64,000 nt of DNA from Cynocephalus volans (taxonomy: Eukaryota > Chordata > Mammalia > Dermoptera > Cynocephalidae), in contig NC_084469.1 in the NCBI RefSeq assembly GCF_027409185.1, positions 103,417,835-103,481,834 on the forward strand, read 5' to 3'. A model generated the notes under the pieces. That model was not told where the DNA came from. It saw only the letters and a list, made by a program, of their open reading frames with translations, and searched no databases. Shown in pieces: positions 1 through 16,012 of this stretch. The translations under genes and the position numbers were made by a program. Each line of letters begins with the position of its first letter. The first letter of the stretch is position 1.

Positions 1-1249
1 CAATAAAGCTGCTTTAGGACCACAGTTGTGTGTCATGTGACAAAAGAGAAAATGTCTCCTGTCCTCATATCCTCCTGGAACAGATGGATTCACAGAACTG
101 GGAGTTGCCCATTGGACTGGGAATAACTGCACTGGAATTACAGGGGGGAGAACAAATACGAGTATTAAAGGAAACTCCCAAGTGCTGATGTGGAGAAACG
201 TTTTGTTTGCAGTTAGTGTGGGTTGGTCCACTCACTGCAGTGTTCTTTGCTGGTGGTCAAATGGGAAAAGATCAGTCGGGGCACAACTCAGGAAAGATAG
301 TCACATTTTTCTGGTTGGAGAGCTGCCTCATTTGGCAAATAATTTCAAAGATGATGTTTGGGTTCAAAATTGGCGTATTTCATGGATCTTAGTGGCAGTC
401 CTAACTAAATTTGAAACTGAGGGGAAACAACAATGTAATTCACTCTGCTGTAAGGTTCAGGAACAGTCAAAGACCACCCTCGGGATTCCCGGGACTCTGT
501 GGAAGCTGTTATCTTCATGGTCACAGTTTACTGCAGTGAAAGGCTACTGCAGTAAAATCAGCCAAGGGATCCCCACACCAGCCAGCCACCAAAAAAGTAA
601 ACAAATTAAAAATATCAGCCAAGGAAATAGGCACACAGGGCAGTGTCCAGGATGGTTCCTGATGCAGAGCTTCCAGTTGTCCCCTCCTCGTGGAGTTGCT
701 GACAGTGCTGACTTGCCTATTGATGCTGAGATGATACCTAATGTTGCCAACCAGGGAAGCCTCAGTGTTCAGAGTTTTTATCGGGACTCAGTCATGTAGG
801 CATGGGTGACCATGCATGTGGCTGACCTCAGTCTCCAGCCCCTCTGCAGGTCAGGCTGATACTGCATGACCCAGAGCCCCCACCCTAAATCACCTTAGAC
901 TCTTCAGTCCCAGGGCCTCCAGGTAAACACATACCCCAGTCAGGTGTCTTTCAGGGCCTTGGACACCTCCCAGGAACCTAGGGTAAAGGCTCATTTTGCA
1001 CAAAGCTAAATTCCTTGTGACACACCTGTCAGACACTTGGAAGGTTCCAAGTGACTGGCTACTGTGGCAGGTGGTACTCATGAGTCACACCCGGCCCCTC
1101 CTTAGCCCAGCCCATCTGCACCACATTGAAGAGAGCTTGAGTTGAATAAAATTAGATGTCACTTACCAGCTCACTTTTTTGCCTCAAGCTTTCCGTTACT
1201 CCTTTCCAGAAGACAAAAGAAAACATTCAAGAAAAACATTTGGATTATG

Positions 1250-1351
1250 TTTTTTTTTTTGTTTTTTGGCAGCTCTCTGCCATGGGGATCCAAACCCTTG
1301 ACCTTGGCATTACAAGGCGGTGCTGAAACCAACTGAGCTAACTGGCCAGCC
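1250..1351 (-). mobile_element. SINE, tRNA-Ile-like monomer (type A)
   Basis: Read on the minus strand it follows a tRNA: gctggccagttagctcagtt, D-arm, B box and a Pol III-style A tail (poly-T here). Type A is the simplest copy class in this window; sense copies typically read ggtcaagggttcggatcccc and end in ccagctgcc before the tail. Confidence 0.85.
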
Positions 1352-2411
1352 CTGGATTGCTTTTCTTTAATTTGCTTTCCAGAACCCTCTAATTAACTAA
1401 GCTCAGTGATTGAGTTAAACATGGAGCTTGAGAGAGAATGAATCGTTAAAGCTTGCTTCTTCATGGACACCAAAGAATGATTACAGCATGTCATCATCGT
1501 TGGGTTGAGTCAGAGGCCTGCCTTGCCAAGAGGAGAGTGTGCTTCTGCAAGTACTGTTCCCAATGACTGTATGTGGAAGCCGGGTTGTCCCTTGATGTGG
1601 TGATGCCCAAGGACAGAGGTGGCTCAGCCAGGCCCCTGCTGGTATGTCGGAGCAAGACACTTGTGGAAAGGCATGGGCACCCTTCCTGTCCATTGGAATC
1701 ATTCAGAATGTTGCTTTTGATGGTTTATTTTGACATTTTTTAGCTCCCCTAGGTTAGCATTTTAGTACCAGTGAGTGGAATTGCACTTGGTATTACCTTT
1801 GTGTTTACATCATTGAATGTGTACAGTTGTCTTCTCAGGAAGCTTTTACTCTGTTCATTCCTACTTGGATGCCAGGTTGCCACGCCGATCCCTCCCAGGG
1901 CCTCTGGTGCTGTGTAGGTGGTGCTCCCTGGAGTGGTGCAGTGCCCAGCTGTTGCAGCTGCCACCCTGTATGTCATCCTTCATGCTCTGGGCGCAGTGCA
2001 AATGCCTTTCCTGCTGAAGGGTCCAGTCCGTGGAGCTTAGAGAGCAGTGCAGTTCTGGTTGAGCAGTGCTGGGCTGGGTGTCTACCCTGAAAGTCAGCAG
2101 GGTCCCCCCAGAGGAGAGGGGGTGCAAGCGTCACCCACAGAGGGAATGGCATGTGTGGAGGCCTGGAAGCTGGAGTGCACAGGTGTCCAGGACGGGAGGA
2201 AGCCGAGCAAGGCCCAGGGTCTCAAGGGGGGGCTGAACCAGCACCTTGGCTTTTGCAGGCATCCCAGGCCACATGCCTGCTGCTCTCGGAGAGAGCACTT
2301 CTCCTTGGTGGAATGAAATCTCAAACCACATTGAAGAACTTGCCAATGTCAAAACCAGATGAAGAAATTAAGTTGGAAGGAGGAACTTTTACTTTAAAAT
2401 CAAAACATGCA

Positions 2412-2559
2412 GGGCCGAGCCCGTGGCGCACTTGGTAGAGTGCTGCGCTGGCAGCGTGGCGACGCTCCCGCCGCGGGTTCGGATCCTATATAGGACTGAC
2501 CGGTGCACTCACTGGCTGAGTGCTGGTCACGAAAAAACGACAAAAAAAAAAAAAAAAAA
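2412..2559 (+). mobile_element. SINE, GC-rich shortened dimer (type C1)
   Basis: Starts gggccgagcccgtggcgcac; B box gggttcggatcc; second unit shortened to gaccggtgcactcactggct; tail about 20 A. Flanked by a direct repeat tcaaaacatgcag (2400-2412 and after the tail), a clear target-site duplication. Confidence 0.92.
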
Positions 2560-3501
2560 TCAAAACATGCAGAAAAATGAAGCACAGGCTCCTAGGTCAG
2601 GGCTCTGTATACTGCCAATTGGTGTCTTTGTCCCTGGATCCTTTAAGAGTGATCAGCAGCGGGTAGCTGAGGCTCTCTGGGGCATCTCCCTCAGTCTTCC
2701 CCTCCAGCTGCTGTCTCGGGTCTGGCCTTGGTGTGGGGTTCTACCCCTGACAGCAGTTGGGCAGAAGCATTGCTGCAGTAGGCACCGAGTGTCAGACAGT
2801 GGTGTGGAATATCCTGAATTTGAGGATTGTGCGAGGTCATGTTGAAGAACATCCTCGTTCTCAGGAGACACATCCTGACAGTTTCAGTGCTAAAAGGGGT
2901 ATGATGTCTGCAATTGATGGTCAGAAAGATGGTGATGTGTACAAGCCTCCCAAACTGAGCCTCACCAGGGCTCTGGCCCCACTGGGTGGGTACTCTGGGT
3001 CCCCTTCCTCACTCTCCCCACCTGGAGGCAGGAGCCCTGTGTTGCTGCAGGGTTCCGACTGTCCTAGAGATCAGAGTTCCACACTTGTCTCCGTGCCTCA
3101 GTTTCTAAGACTGCTGCACAGGAGCCAAAGTTCCCACATGGAACTGTGAAGGATCCCAGTGGAGGTAACATGGGCCAAGCACACAGCCCAAGGCTAGCAC
3201 CGCATTTGCTGTGGGAGAGCGGAGCTGGGCCCAAGGAGATGAAGGGCTCGAACGCAGGAGGGGATCTGGTGCCCAGCCAGATTCATGGTGACAGCTTCGG
3301 CCTCGGCCTGGCTCAAGGGCTGGCCACCCTGTGCAAGGTCTGTCTGCACTCTCTCTCTGCCCTCCCATGAGCCCTGCACCTCCTTGCCCGGAATTAGAAA
3401 GCAGATGGCTCTTCAGATTTGAAAGGTTGTACCAGTGAAACAGGTTACCAGGCTGAAGCATTCTGCAGGAAAGGTCTTACCAGGTAGTAAAAGTGTCTGC
3501 T

Positions 3502-3667
3502 GGGCCGGCCTGTGGCTCACTCGGGAGAGTGTGGTGCTGAGAACACCAAGGCCCCGGGTTCGGATCCCATATACGGATGGCCGGTTCGCTCACTGGCTGA
3601 GCGTGGTGCTGACAACACCAAGCCAAGGGTTAAGATCCCCTTACCGGTCATCTTTAAAAAAAAAAAA
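3502..3667 (+). mobile_element. SINE, tRNA-Ile-like dimer (type B)
   Basis: Left unit gggccggcctgtggctcact with B box gggttcggatccc, right unit ggccggttcgctcactggct with decayed B box gggttaagatcccc, A tail. Flanked by gtgtctgc duplicates. Confidence 0.92.
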
Positions 3668-4091
3668 GTGTCTGCCACCCTCCTCTGATCCCCCAGGGCA
3701 GGTCCGGGAGGCCATGAGCTCTGCAGCTCTCGTACTTTGGAAGGCTGTTCTAGGTGTCCTGTAGAGTCTAAGCCAGGGCTGGACGTACTCCAGGAGCAAA
3801 GGAGCAAGAGGTGCCCTCGGCCCACGGTTCCAGGTCTGTGGTCATCACTGTCTACGTGATGTCCAGCCTGGAACCTGGTGCTGTGCAGGCCTCTGGCTGG
3901 ATGAGAGTCACCAAATGTGGACACAGGCTGTGTCCGGGGTGCTGTACCTGAGATAGCTGTGGCAGAGGGCTCAGTAGGGCTCAAAGTCACAGATAGATTA
4001 GTCTGAGCAGACTAGGGCTACCTTGGTTGTTGAGCTGTGCTGAGGTTCTGAGCCTGCCTTGGAATTTGCTGGAAGAAGCTCCATCTGCCCT

Positions 4092-4167
4092 GTTCGTTGG
4101 TTTGTTCTGAAGCCTTGACCTTGGTATTATCAGTACCACTCTCTAACCAAGTGAGCTAACCAGCCAG
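4092..4167 (-). mobile_element. SINE type A, truncated
   Basis: Bounded by duplicated catctgccct (4082-4091 and from 4168), so the whole insert is only about 76 bases. Confidence 0.8.
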
Positions 4168-4324
4168 CATCTGCCCTATTTATAAGGCTGACTTCATGCC
4201 TGGCCTTCACCCCTGTGGTAGGGATATTTACATGACCAAAAAAAACCCAACAAAAAAACCTGGACAGCTGGCTTAGAACGGTCTTAAAAGTAGAAATACA
4301 TGTTTAACATAAAACCTTAAGACA

Positions 4325-4395
4325 GAGCACAGCCTTATAACACTAGGGTTGTGGGTTCAGATCGCCTTAACTTGCCAGCCACCAAAAAACCAAAA
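4325..4395 (+). mobile_element. SINE type A, worn fragment
   Basis: agcacagccttataacacta, B-box-like gggttcagatcg and ccagccacc are recognisable; 5' part degraded. Confidence 0.65.
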
Positions 4396-4678
4396 GTTTA
4401 AGGCAGGGCAGGTACGGACAGAGGCACAGGTATCTGGAGTCGGGAGCAAGTGGGTTTAGGAGAGCAGCTCCCTCCCCATCCTGCCCCTCTATCTTCCTCA
4501 CCTGGAGTCAGGAGCAGGCTGGCACCCGCAGGAGGGCTGTCGTTTCAGCAAGCATGTGTTACTTTTGTCCGCAGGGAAAACAGTAAAGAAATGTTTATTA
4601 AAATTGTAGAAGGTAATGCACAGGTAATACAGGGGCTATAAAATGGAAGATTCAGAACAGTTAAAAGAAAAAAACTAG

Positions 4679-4786
4679 GTCTGGCCGGTTTGCTCAGTTG
4701 GTTAGAGTATGGTGCTGTTCACACCAAGGTACACGGTTTGATTGTTTTACCAGCCACCTGCAAATCAAACAAACAAACAAAAAAAA
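4679..4786 (+). mobile_element. SINE type A
   Basis: tctggccggtttgctcagtt with A-rich tail (caaacaaacaaac); aaaaaaactag is duplicated at both ends. Confidence 0.85.
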
Positions 4787-4941
4787 CTAGAGGGAAGGGA
4801 AAAGAACAAATAACAGGTCAAAAGGGAAGGTGAAGTAAATATGAAATCATAAAAAATTGGCAAAATTTAAAATAAAGCCAATAGATAGCTAGATAAAAGA
4901 ATAGGCAGATGAGTTGAGAAACTAATTAAAACTGTAAATTA

Positions 4942-5044
4942 GGGGCCGGCCTGTGGCTCACTCGGGAGAGCGTGGTGCTGACAACGCCAAGTCAAGGGTT
5001 AAGAGCTCCTTACTGGTCATCTTTTAAAAAAACAAAACAAAAAA
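4942..5044 (+). mobile_element. SINE type B, internally deleted single unit
   Basis: The left-unit head (ggccggcctgtggctcactc) passes straight into the right-unit tail (caagggttaagagctcc, ggtcatctt), as after a deletion inside a dimer. Flanked by tgtaaatta. Confidence 0.85.
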
Positions 5045-5821
5045 TGTAAATTAAACTGTAAGTTAACTAAAGTTGAAAATTAGCAGGAGGGAAGAAAGAC
5101 ACTGGAGTGAGGGTCTTGGGGGAGGGTGTGGAGATGGGTCTCATGTCCCCCTTCCTACATCCGAGCACCTATGTGTGCCGTGCGTAAATGTACCTCGGTG
5201 GCTCATTCTCCCAGCCCCCTGAACCCCAAACACACCCCTACATTCCTCCTGGTAGAACAAAGGACACCCCAGGCCCCTTCTGTTCCTGGTGTTGGGATCC
5301 CGCAGTTCCTGCCACTTGAGAAGGGGCTTGCGGCATCCTCTGACTTGGAGCTGCCACAGTTTTAGCAACAGGGACACTAACACTGACTCACTCCGAAAGG
5401 GAAGTGTGCTTCTCCCAGCCCTGTTGAAGGTGGCCTTGGCCCCCCTACACCTGCCTCTGGCCCCAGAGACCTGAGGCCAGGCTTGCTTTGCCTTTCGTTT
5501 TCAACCTCTCCCTGGTCCTGAGAAGTGCTCTGTGCATCGCGTACTCCTTTGGTCACGGTGCTCTGCACTCTGTTGTGTGAGAACACAGTCCCCACCCCAT
5601 GGTGTCAGGGACACAAGCATGAACACAGTGCCACACCTGGATCATAATCCAGCTTCCCCCACTTGCCGAGCTCCAGATCTCGCCTTCAGAACCAGAGCGT
5701 CAAACCAAGTGGTTTCTCTGGCACCCTCCCTGGCTCATATCACTGACTCAGCCAAGATTGGGTGCGCTCAGGTTGGTGTGGCTGTAGATAGTTATCTGAC
5801 TTAGAAAGTCAAAGGTGATCA

Positions 5822-5997
5822 GGCCGGCCTGTGGCTCACTCGGGAGAGTGTGGTGCTGATAACACCAATGCCACAGGTTTGGATCCTATATAGGGATGGC
5901 CAGTTAGCTCTCTGGTTGAGCATGGTGCTGACAACACCAAGCCAAGGATTAAGATCCCCTTACTGGTCATCTTTTTTTTAAAAAAAAAAAAAAAAAA
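5822..5997 (+). mobile_element. SINE type B dimer
   Basis: Both units are present, with ggatcctatatagggatgg between them and a T-run/A-tail of about 26 bases. Confidence 0.9.
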
Positions 5998-6322
5998 GAG
6001 AGATCACAGTCCCAGGGCCAGAAGGTTGAGAGAAGATGTTATGGGAAGATGATCTCAAGTGGGCTTGTAGGAAGGAGAGTGGGGCTGAGGTTCTCCAGTG
6101 TAAGCAGATAGGGCCACTTCCATACTTAGCAGATAGGATCTACCTTGAGTGCCATCTGCAGCTGATTGCTTGTGGCTGCCTGAAGCTGTGCAGGCTGGAT
6201 GGACAGTGCCGTGATCCATTTGCAATGTCTGCCATGGTCAGAGGATGAGCAAACCAGGTTGCCAGGCAGTATGTTGCCATCCCCAATGCGGACATCTCTT
6301 CTGTTGTCTTTAGCATTCACAA

Positions 6323-6635
6323 CAGGGGTCAGCAAACCATATCTGCAAATCAGAAAAAAGAAAAAAAAATCTGGCCCACCCCTATTTATGTACAACCTGT
6401 GGCTTAAGAATGAGTTTTTAGGTGATTTTGAGAAAATCAAAAGAATAATATTTCATGGCGTGAAAAGCATATGAAATTCAAATGTCAGTGTTCATAAATG
6501 AAGCTGTATTGGAACACAGCCAAAGCCCACTGGTCTGCGTGTTGTCTGTGGTTGTTATCATGCGACAATGACTGCCTGGCGCATAAAGCCTAAGATACTT
6601 TGTGGCTGTTTACGGAAAACATTTGCTGGCCCTTG
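6323..6635 (-). mobile_element. hAT-type non-autonomous DNA transposon
   Basis: Terminal inverted repeats: starts CAGGGGTCAGCAAACC and ends catttgctggcccttg. The interior (gtattggaacacagccaaag) resembles the common mammalian Charlie-like element. Exact family not recalled; orientation arbitrary. Confidence 0.65.
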
Positions 6636-7784
6636 ATTTAGAGCAATGAATAAGAAATGCAGAGCACAGATCCATGACTTAGCCCAGGGGACTTGCTCTT
6701 GAGGCCTCCCACGGACTGTATGTCTGTGGTCAGCTCTCACAATCTCTGTGGTTTCTCCATCTGTCAAAAGAGGAATGTGGATGGGTGATGATAGCCCGTG
6801 GTTCTGTACATTTGTAATTTACATTGTAATTTAATGTACATTTGTAGTCATATTGTAAATTTCCTTTCAAGGACAATCCCAATCATGTGCTTGAAAGGAT
6901 GTGTTAATTAGGACTTCTTAGCTCTATATGTTAGGAACTGAGTTCAAACCCCCTCAGGCAGATTGGGAAGAGCCCCTGCTATAGATCATGTCCTCTCTAA
7001 TGGTGGGGACAGGGCAGTGAATGAAGTGGAGGAAACCTGCTCCAGGAGTTGATGTCTAGCGGCAGGAGAATAACAGATCCTTCATCATCATCTCTGTCAT
7101 CAGCTGTTCCCAAATCAAGTGGAGCCTGGGCTGGGAGGCATTAGGGCTGTGGCGGGTGCTTCCTTCCTTTATGTCTGAGTTGGGTTCCGGGGCTGGGTGT
7201 GCAAGTCTCAAGATTCTTCCAGGATCCCTTGCCCCCATGTCCACCACAGGGAGGCTTGGAGGTGAATGGATTTCCAAAAAGCTTGTTGCCTGCAGAGGCT
7301 TTTCCTCAGAGCAGCTCTCATGAAGACAGGAGGCTATTGTGGGCACATGACATGACACTGTGCAGGCGGCTCTTTGTAATTGCTGCTGGAGTCCTTTCTG
7401 GAACAGGATGATGGATAAGTGACCTCTCAGAGTGGGGGGCAGTGAGGCACCTCGGTAAGAGGCGACATTGGTGAGACCCAGGTTCAAACTCCTGCTCTGT
7501 GACCCCAGAACTTTTAGCCTAAGCCACCTTTGTTCATTTCTGCCTTCATCCGACAAATGTTTATGGAGCTCTGAGTGTATACCAGGCTTTGTACTGGATG
7601 CTAGTGATAGAGTGGTGGGTAATCAGACCCAGCCTGGGCCCTTAAGGCTGTGTTCAGTGTTCATGCGGGCTTAGGAGAGGGATGGGCTGGCGAAGACAAA
7701 AGGACAGACTGGACATGGTGGGGCAACGAGAATTGCTATGAAGAAAAACTGATCTGGGGAACAGGCCTCATATCTAATAATGGA

Positions 7785-7975
7785 AAAAGGGAAAATATTG
7801 AAGCTTCTAGAAGAAAATGGAAAATCTCTGACCTTAGGGTAGGCAAAGATTTCTTTAACAGGACATGAAAAGCACCAAGAATAAAAGGAAATATTGGTAA
7901 ATTGGACTTAATTAAAATTTTGGATACATTCATCAAAAGACACCATTAAGAGGGTAAAGAGAAAAGCCATGGATT
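7785..7975 (+). mobile_element. L1 ORF2 remnant
   Basis: aaaatctctgaccttagggt, gcaaagatttctttaacagg and aaattggacttaattaaaat match the L1 ORF2 endonuclease-to-RT region known from mammals. No intact frame. L1-like words continue weakly to about 8430. Confidence 0.65.
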
Positions 7976-10085
7976 AGAGCGGGTGTTTGCAGTGAACTCG
8001 TCCCACAGAGCACTCCGTGTGGGCTGGCAAAGACGTGAGGAGGCTCTGCTTGAAAGAGGCTTTTCAAAGACCTGCAGCCTGGGGAGCGGTGCTGGGCTTC
8101 ATTACATACCAAGGAGACATGAAATAGAATTGCAGAGAGATAGCAGTTCACACCCACGGCGTAAGGATTGCTACAGTGTGGCTGCCAAGAAAAAGGACAA
8201 GGGTCTCTCACCTGCTGTGGGTAGGGCAACCCCTGGCTCAGTATCTGTCAGAGCTGGCGTTTCCCCACCGTATGACCAAGAGTTTCCTCTCCCAGATGAA
8301 TCCCCAAGAGCATGGGAACCCAGCACTGGACACAGCCCACACACCCACCAGCAGTGCTGGATAAGTTGCCCAGTGTGTGCCCACACAGGCGCAAAGCAAC
8401 CATCGCAGTGTGTAAGCAGACCTCATGGACAGCCATGGGGGAGCGGGATGGCCAGGCCTGGCATGGGACCTCCACCTCCACCCCTCACACTCAGCCAGTG
8501 CCATTGCCCGGGGTCAGTGCTGGGGGCAGGACTGACAGGAGACCCAGGCGCACCTCCCTGGGGTTACATTTTGTGTTAAGAGATGGGAGGGGGAGCTGGG
8601 GGCTGACTGCGGAGGCAACAGGCAGCCAGGCCTGGTCAAGGAGGGCAGCAGCTGTGACGTGCCGACCTCTGATGTGGAGGGGAGGAGGGTCAGGGAGCCA
8701 GCTCTTGGCACCAAGCCTGCCGCAGCCACCCCTAAGAGTTGAAGGTAGGCAACTTCCAAGGATTAGAAATGACATCTCAGCACTGAGACAACTACTGTCT
8801 GATGGCAGTGGCCTTCCAGGAGGCCTTTGTGGTCCTGGTGCCCTGTCCCTCCCTCACATGCACCTCTTCCACACCGTTCACCCTCATATCTCTTTGTGTC
8901 AGAGAAAGGGTCATCAGGCCGCTGACTGGGTGGGCCTTTGTTCCTCCAGGGCGTAGCTCTGCAGAGGTCTATAAGAGGCCTGGTTGGTCCCCATTCTTTG
9001 CTGATGGAAGAGAGAGAGAGGGTTTCCACTGTATTATAGCACTAGAGTCCTGCTTCCTGGGCTCCCTTGACAGGGAGCCATCCACTGGGGCGAGGGCCAT
9101 GCGCCCCTCTTAACCTGGCCACAGTGCACAGCACGCCCTCCATATCCCCACAAACAGAGCTTTTCATGCTGAGGGTTTGCACCATTAATGGGCTGTGAAG
9201 TGAATTTAGAGGGTGACAACTGGCATTTCTAAAAAAGGAAATAGGGAAAATACCCAAATATATTGCACTTCTTAAGAGAGACTGTTACATCCAGGAACCT
9301 CTGTCATGAAAGCCTGTGCCTGTGTGTTGTGGATCAGAATGTAAAATGTAGCTCTAAAGGTATAGGGAGACACTGCTGTTGGGGGGAGGTGACAGGAGGG
9401 CTCTTTGCTTAGAAAATTCCATAGAAGGGAGAGCAGGAGGTGCGGGCTTAGGAGAGGGATGGGCACAGACCCGGCTCTGCCTGGGCTGTAGGAGTAAAGT
9501 TACCAAATCAGAGGACAGTCTGTATCTTTCTCCGCAGCCTCAGGTCTGCTTATCCAAGGCAGAGCAGCAAGAGTGTTAGCTACATGCTCTTAGTTTCAGA
9601 GCTTATAAACTGGGTTTACCGATTCCATTGCCTGTGGCCAAACCACCCGCAAGCCTGTTTGGGGGAGACAGGACCTCCAGGCTTGGAGGGGGCGTGTCCT
9701 CCCTTCTCTGGGACCACACACAGGACCAGGGATGTGGCTGGAGATGCAGCCTGTAAGCAAATGGGGAGACAGCACTTCTTCAGCACACACTAGGGGACCT
9801 GTGTGCCTTGCACACTGGTCAAGGAAAGGCCTCAAAGGCAGAGGCTGGAGGCGGGCTCTGAAACTTCTACCTGTTTCCTCATCAGAACAATTGAACAACC
9901 TTTGCTCCTCCATCAGGGCTTGGTGTGTGTAAAATGTGTCCAGCTTGCTGCCAGACACAGCCCAAAGGTGATTGCAGTTATCAAGGGCAGGAAGGTATGG
10001 GGACAGGATTCCTGCTGGGTCTGGGTCTCAGGAGGCTTTCATGTTGGGGGCCAGGTGAGGGACTTGGTGACGCACAGAAACACCG

Positions 10086-10187
10086 TGGGCTGGCCGGTTA
10101 TCTCAGTTGGTTAGAGTGCTGTGTTGTAACACCAAGGCCAAACATTTGGATCCCTGTACTGGCCAACTGACAAAAGAAAAAGAAAAA
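10086..10187 (+). mobile_element. SINE type A
   Basis: gggctggccggttatctcag with a degenerate B box (acatttggatccc) and a mixed A/G tail. Confidence 0.85.
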
Positions 10188-11471
10188 ATCTCCAAAATGA
10201 GCAAGAGGCTGCCCAGGGTCCCCACAGGATTGGCTACAGGAAGTCAGGCCTGGTGGATCCGCCCACCGCTGACATTGTGAGTGCAGGAGCCTCCTGTGAC
10301 AAAACTGTTAGGTTGTCACTGCTGTCTTCCAGGACAGTAAACAAACAGAAACAAGAACCGGATGCACTCAGGACGCCCAGACAGATGGCGGAGACGGCGG
10401 GATTGTGAGGCAGGCTGCTCTGTCCTTTGGGATTTTCTTGAGAAGAAAATAAGGAAAGAAGCAGTGCTGGTGAGGCATTCGAAGTTGTCAGGACCCGAAG
10501 GGGCTCAGTTCGATAGCAACATCAAGACAAAATCAGCCGTCTCTAAGGAGCAAGGCCTCTGCTTCTTTTGAGAAACTGAACAGGATGTGTGGGGAGAGAG
10601 GGCGCCCAGGCCAGCCCTTTCCCACTGCCAGCAGTCTCCGGGGTCTGGCATTGGAAAGCCCCGGTCGTTGGGAAGCAGCTGGACCCAAGTGAGACCAGGG
10701 CCAGGATTGAGACTGGGCCACCCAGCTCCTTGGACGGCCACCCTCGGAGCCCGACCCGCCAGAGCAACTCCTCATTCCATCCACCCAACTCCCCCACTGA
10801 ACTCTCCAGACCCAGCAGGACCCCCTGGGGCAGGCCAGCTGGGATTGCTGGTTCCTGGAGATGAAGTGAGGATTACTGAGACAAAGGGTGGCTTCACTAG
10901 TGAGATTTGTTTCTCCCTCATTCCTGTCAGTTCCTGGTGGCGTCATACAGGGAAGGGCCTGTTCCTCCTCGGGACGCGTCCCCTGGCTGGACCTGTCTCT
11001 GGAACGGATAGCTCCCTTACCACCCCAGGAGCAATGTCAGTGCTCAGAGCTCTTGTCCCCACCACATTCCCCAGTGTGGAGCCAGTAGACAGGTGCTAGA
11101 GGCCTAATTGCACCTCATGGCCGCTGGCTCTCTTGAAGCAAACAAGTGCTTTCTCAGTGGAAAGCCTTCGCCTCTTGCCAGGCGGCATCTTTCCTCCGCA
11201 GGTTCTTGCCAGATTCTCTGAAGGTCACTGGCTCCCAGCGCAAGCGCTCGGTTTGCAATTTATGTGAATAACTGCGTTTTGTGGGGCATGCACATGCCAC
11301 TGGTGCTGTGTGAGGGCACAGTGAGATCTCCTCCAGGGCTGGAGGCATTAGATCAATCACAGGTGAGCACAGAGCCGAGATTTAAATGCATCCCGGGCCT
11401 CTGCCTGCGATTCCCTCTTGGGAATGTTCCAGAAGTCACAACCCAGCCCACGTATGAGAAATAACTACTGA

Positions 11472-14770
<3,299 letters not shown>

Positions 14771-15235
14771 GTCCGACATTCCAGAGTCTCGACCCGAGCC
14801 CCTCATTCCAGAGCTGAGATGGTGTAGCCCTTAGCAGTCATGGGTAGCAGCAGACGTAGTTTCAGACTTGGGGTAAAACTGTATAAACACAAACTCTTCC
14901 ATATTTATACAGCAGAGAAGATGTAGGACTGTTTGTGTCTGGCACTGTCCTGGCATCAGTAGCACTCATAACAGCATTAATTGTTTAAACGAGAGAATGA
15001 TTGGGGAACACGCGATACCTGTTTTTCTTTTCCTTTCCCGGCAGTGCCATTGCAGCCGCCGCAGTTTGAAATCACTGTAGTTTAAGCCGTGGATGCATGT
15101 GTGTGGCCGTCCACTCCTCGTACTGTATTTTACTGGACAGGTCAGACTTGCCGGGGCCCAGGGGCCGCAGACCCGGCAGGGGTATGTCAGTGTCACTGGA
15201 TGTCAAACAGTAATAAATTAAACCAACAGCAAAAC
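14771..15235 (+). other. SMARCA4: SMARCA4 3' untranslated region
   Basis: This is non-coding sequence following the stop, free of SINEs. It ends about 20 bases after an AATAAA signal. The end point is inferred from the usual 10-30 base spacing between signal and cleavage. Confidence 0.8.
15212..15217 (+). terminator. SMARCA4: SMARCA4 polyadenylation signal
   Basis: Canonical AATAAA lies about 440 bases after the stop codon, followed by an A-rich cleavage zone (taaaccaacagcaaaac). Confidence 0.85.
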
Positions 15236-15923
15236 TTGCTTCCTCGCCATCCACTGAACTTATTCCTGGCCACCTGGGTTCCACTGCCTGCGGGAGCAGT
15301 GAGAACCACACTATGCCCAGGTCCCTGTCCTCATCCCGACACCAGAACCCATGGGGCCCATTTCACAGAGGAGGACACTAAGGCCCCAACAGAGGAAAAA
15401 GACTTGCCCAGGCCACACACCATCTGACCCCAAGTTCAGGTGCTTGGCTCTACTTGTCAGTGCCATTCCCCGTCCTTTGTTCAACTGGGTCCTGTTGCAT
15501 AAGGAGCCAAGACTGGGCTGGGCATACTGGTCAGCCACCAAGAAAAAAAAGACTGGGATGGGGAGACGGTCATGTAAACAGGGAGGCAACTCACAGAGTG
15601 GCCAGTGCCACAATGCAGGAAGCACAGGGCATTGTGGGAGCCCAGGTGCCCAGCAGGGTCTTCCAAGTCCGGAACTTACTTTGGTTTCTTTCCTTCCTAT
15701 ATTTGTTGTCTCTTTCTTAAAATCCTCATTAATGAGTCATTGTCATCATACTTGCCTTTAACTCTTTGAACGTATTCGTAATAGCTACTTTGAAGTCATT
15801 AAGTCCAGTATCCAGACCTCCCAGAAAGGTTCTGTTGACCACTTTTTTTCCTCAGTATAGGTCAGACTTTCCTGTTTCCTCCCAGATCTCATAAGTTTGA
15901 TTTGTTGAAAAGTGGACAATTTA

Positions 15924-16012
15924 GGGCTGGTTGGTAAACTCAGTTGGTTAGAACGTGGTGTTATAACACCAGGTCAAGTGCTTCAATCCCCTTACCAGCC
16001 AGCTGCAAAAAA
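15924..16012 (+). mobile_element. SINE type A
   Basis: gggctggttggtaaactcag to ccagccagctgc; first transposon after the SMARCA4 end. Confidence 0.83.

Noticed and set aside
3517..3990. A 157-codon minus-strand frame
   Set aside because: It runs through a dimeric SINE and its flank; the open length comes from SINE composition.
7983..8956. Overlapping open frames of 198 and 214 codons in the SMARCA4 intron
   Set aside because: They overlap in different frames, partly cover L1-like sequence, lack splice-flanked conserved motifs and match no protein I know; GC-rich chance frames.
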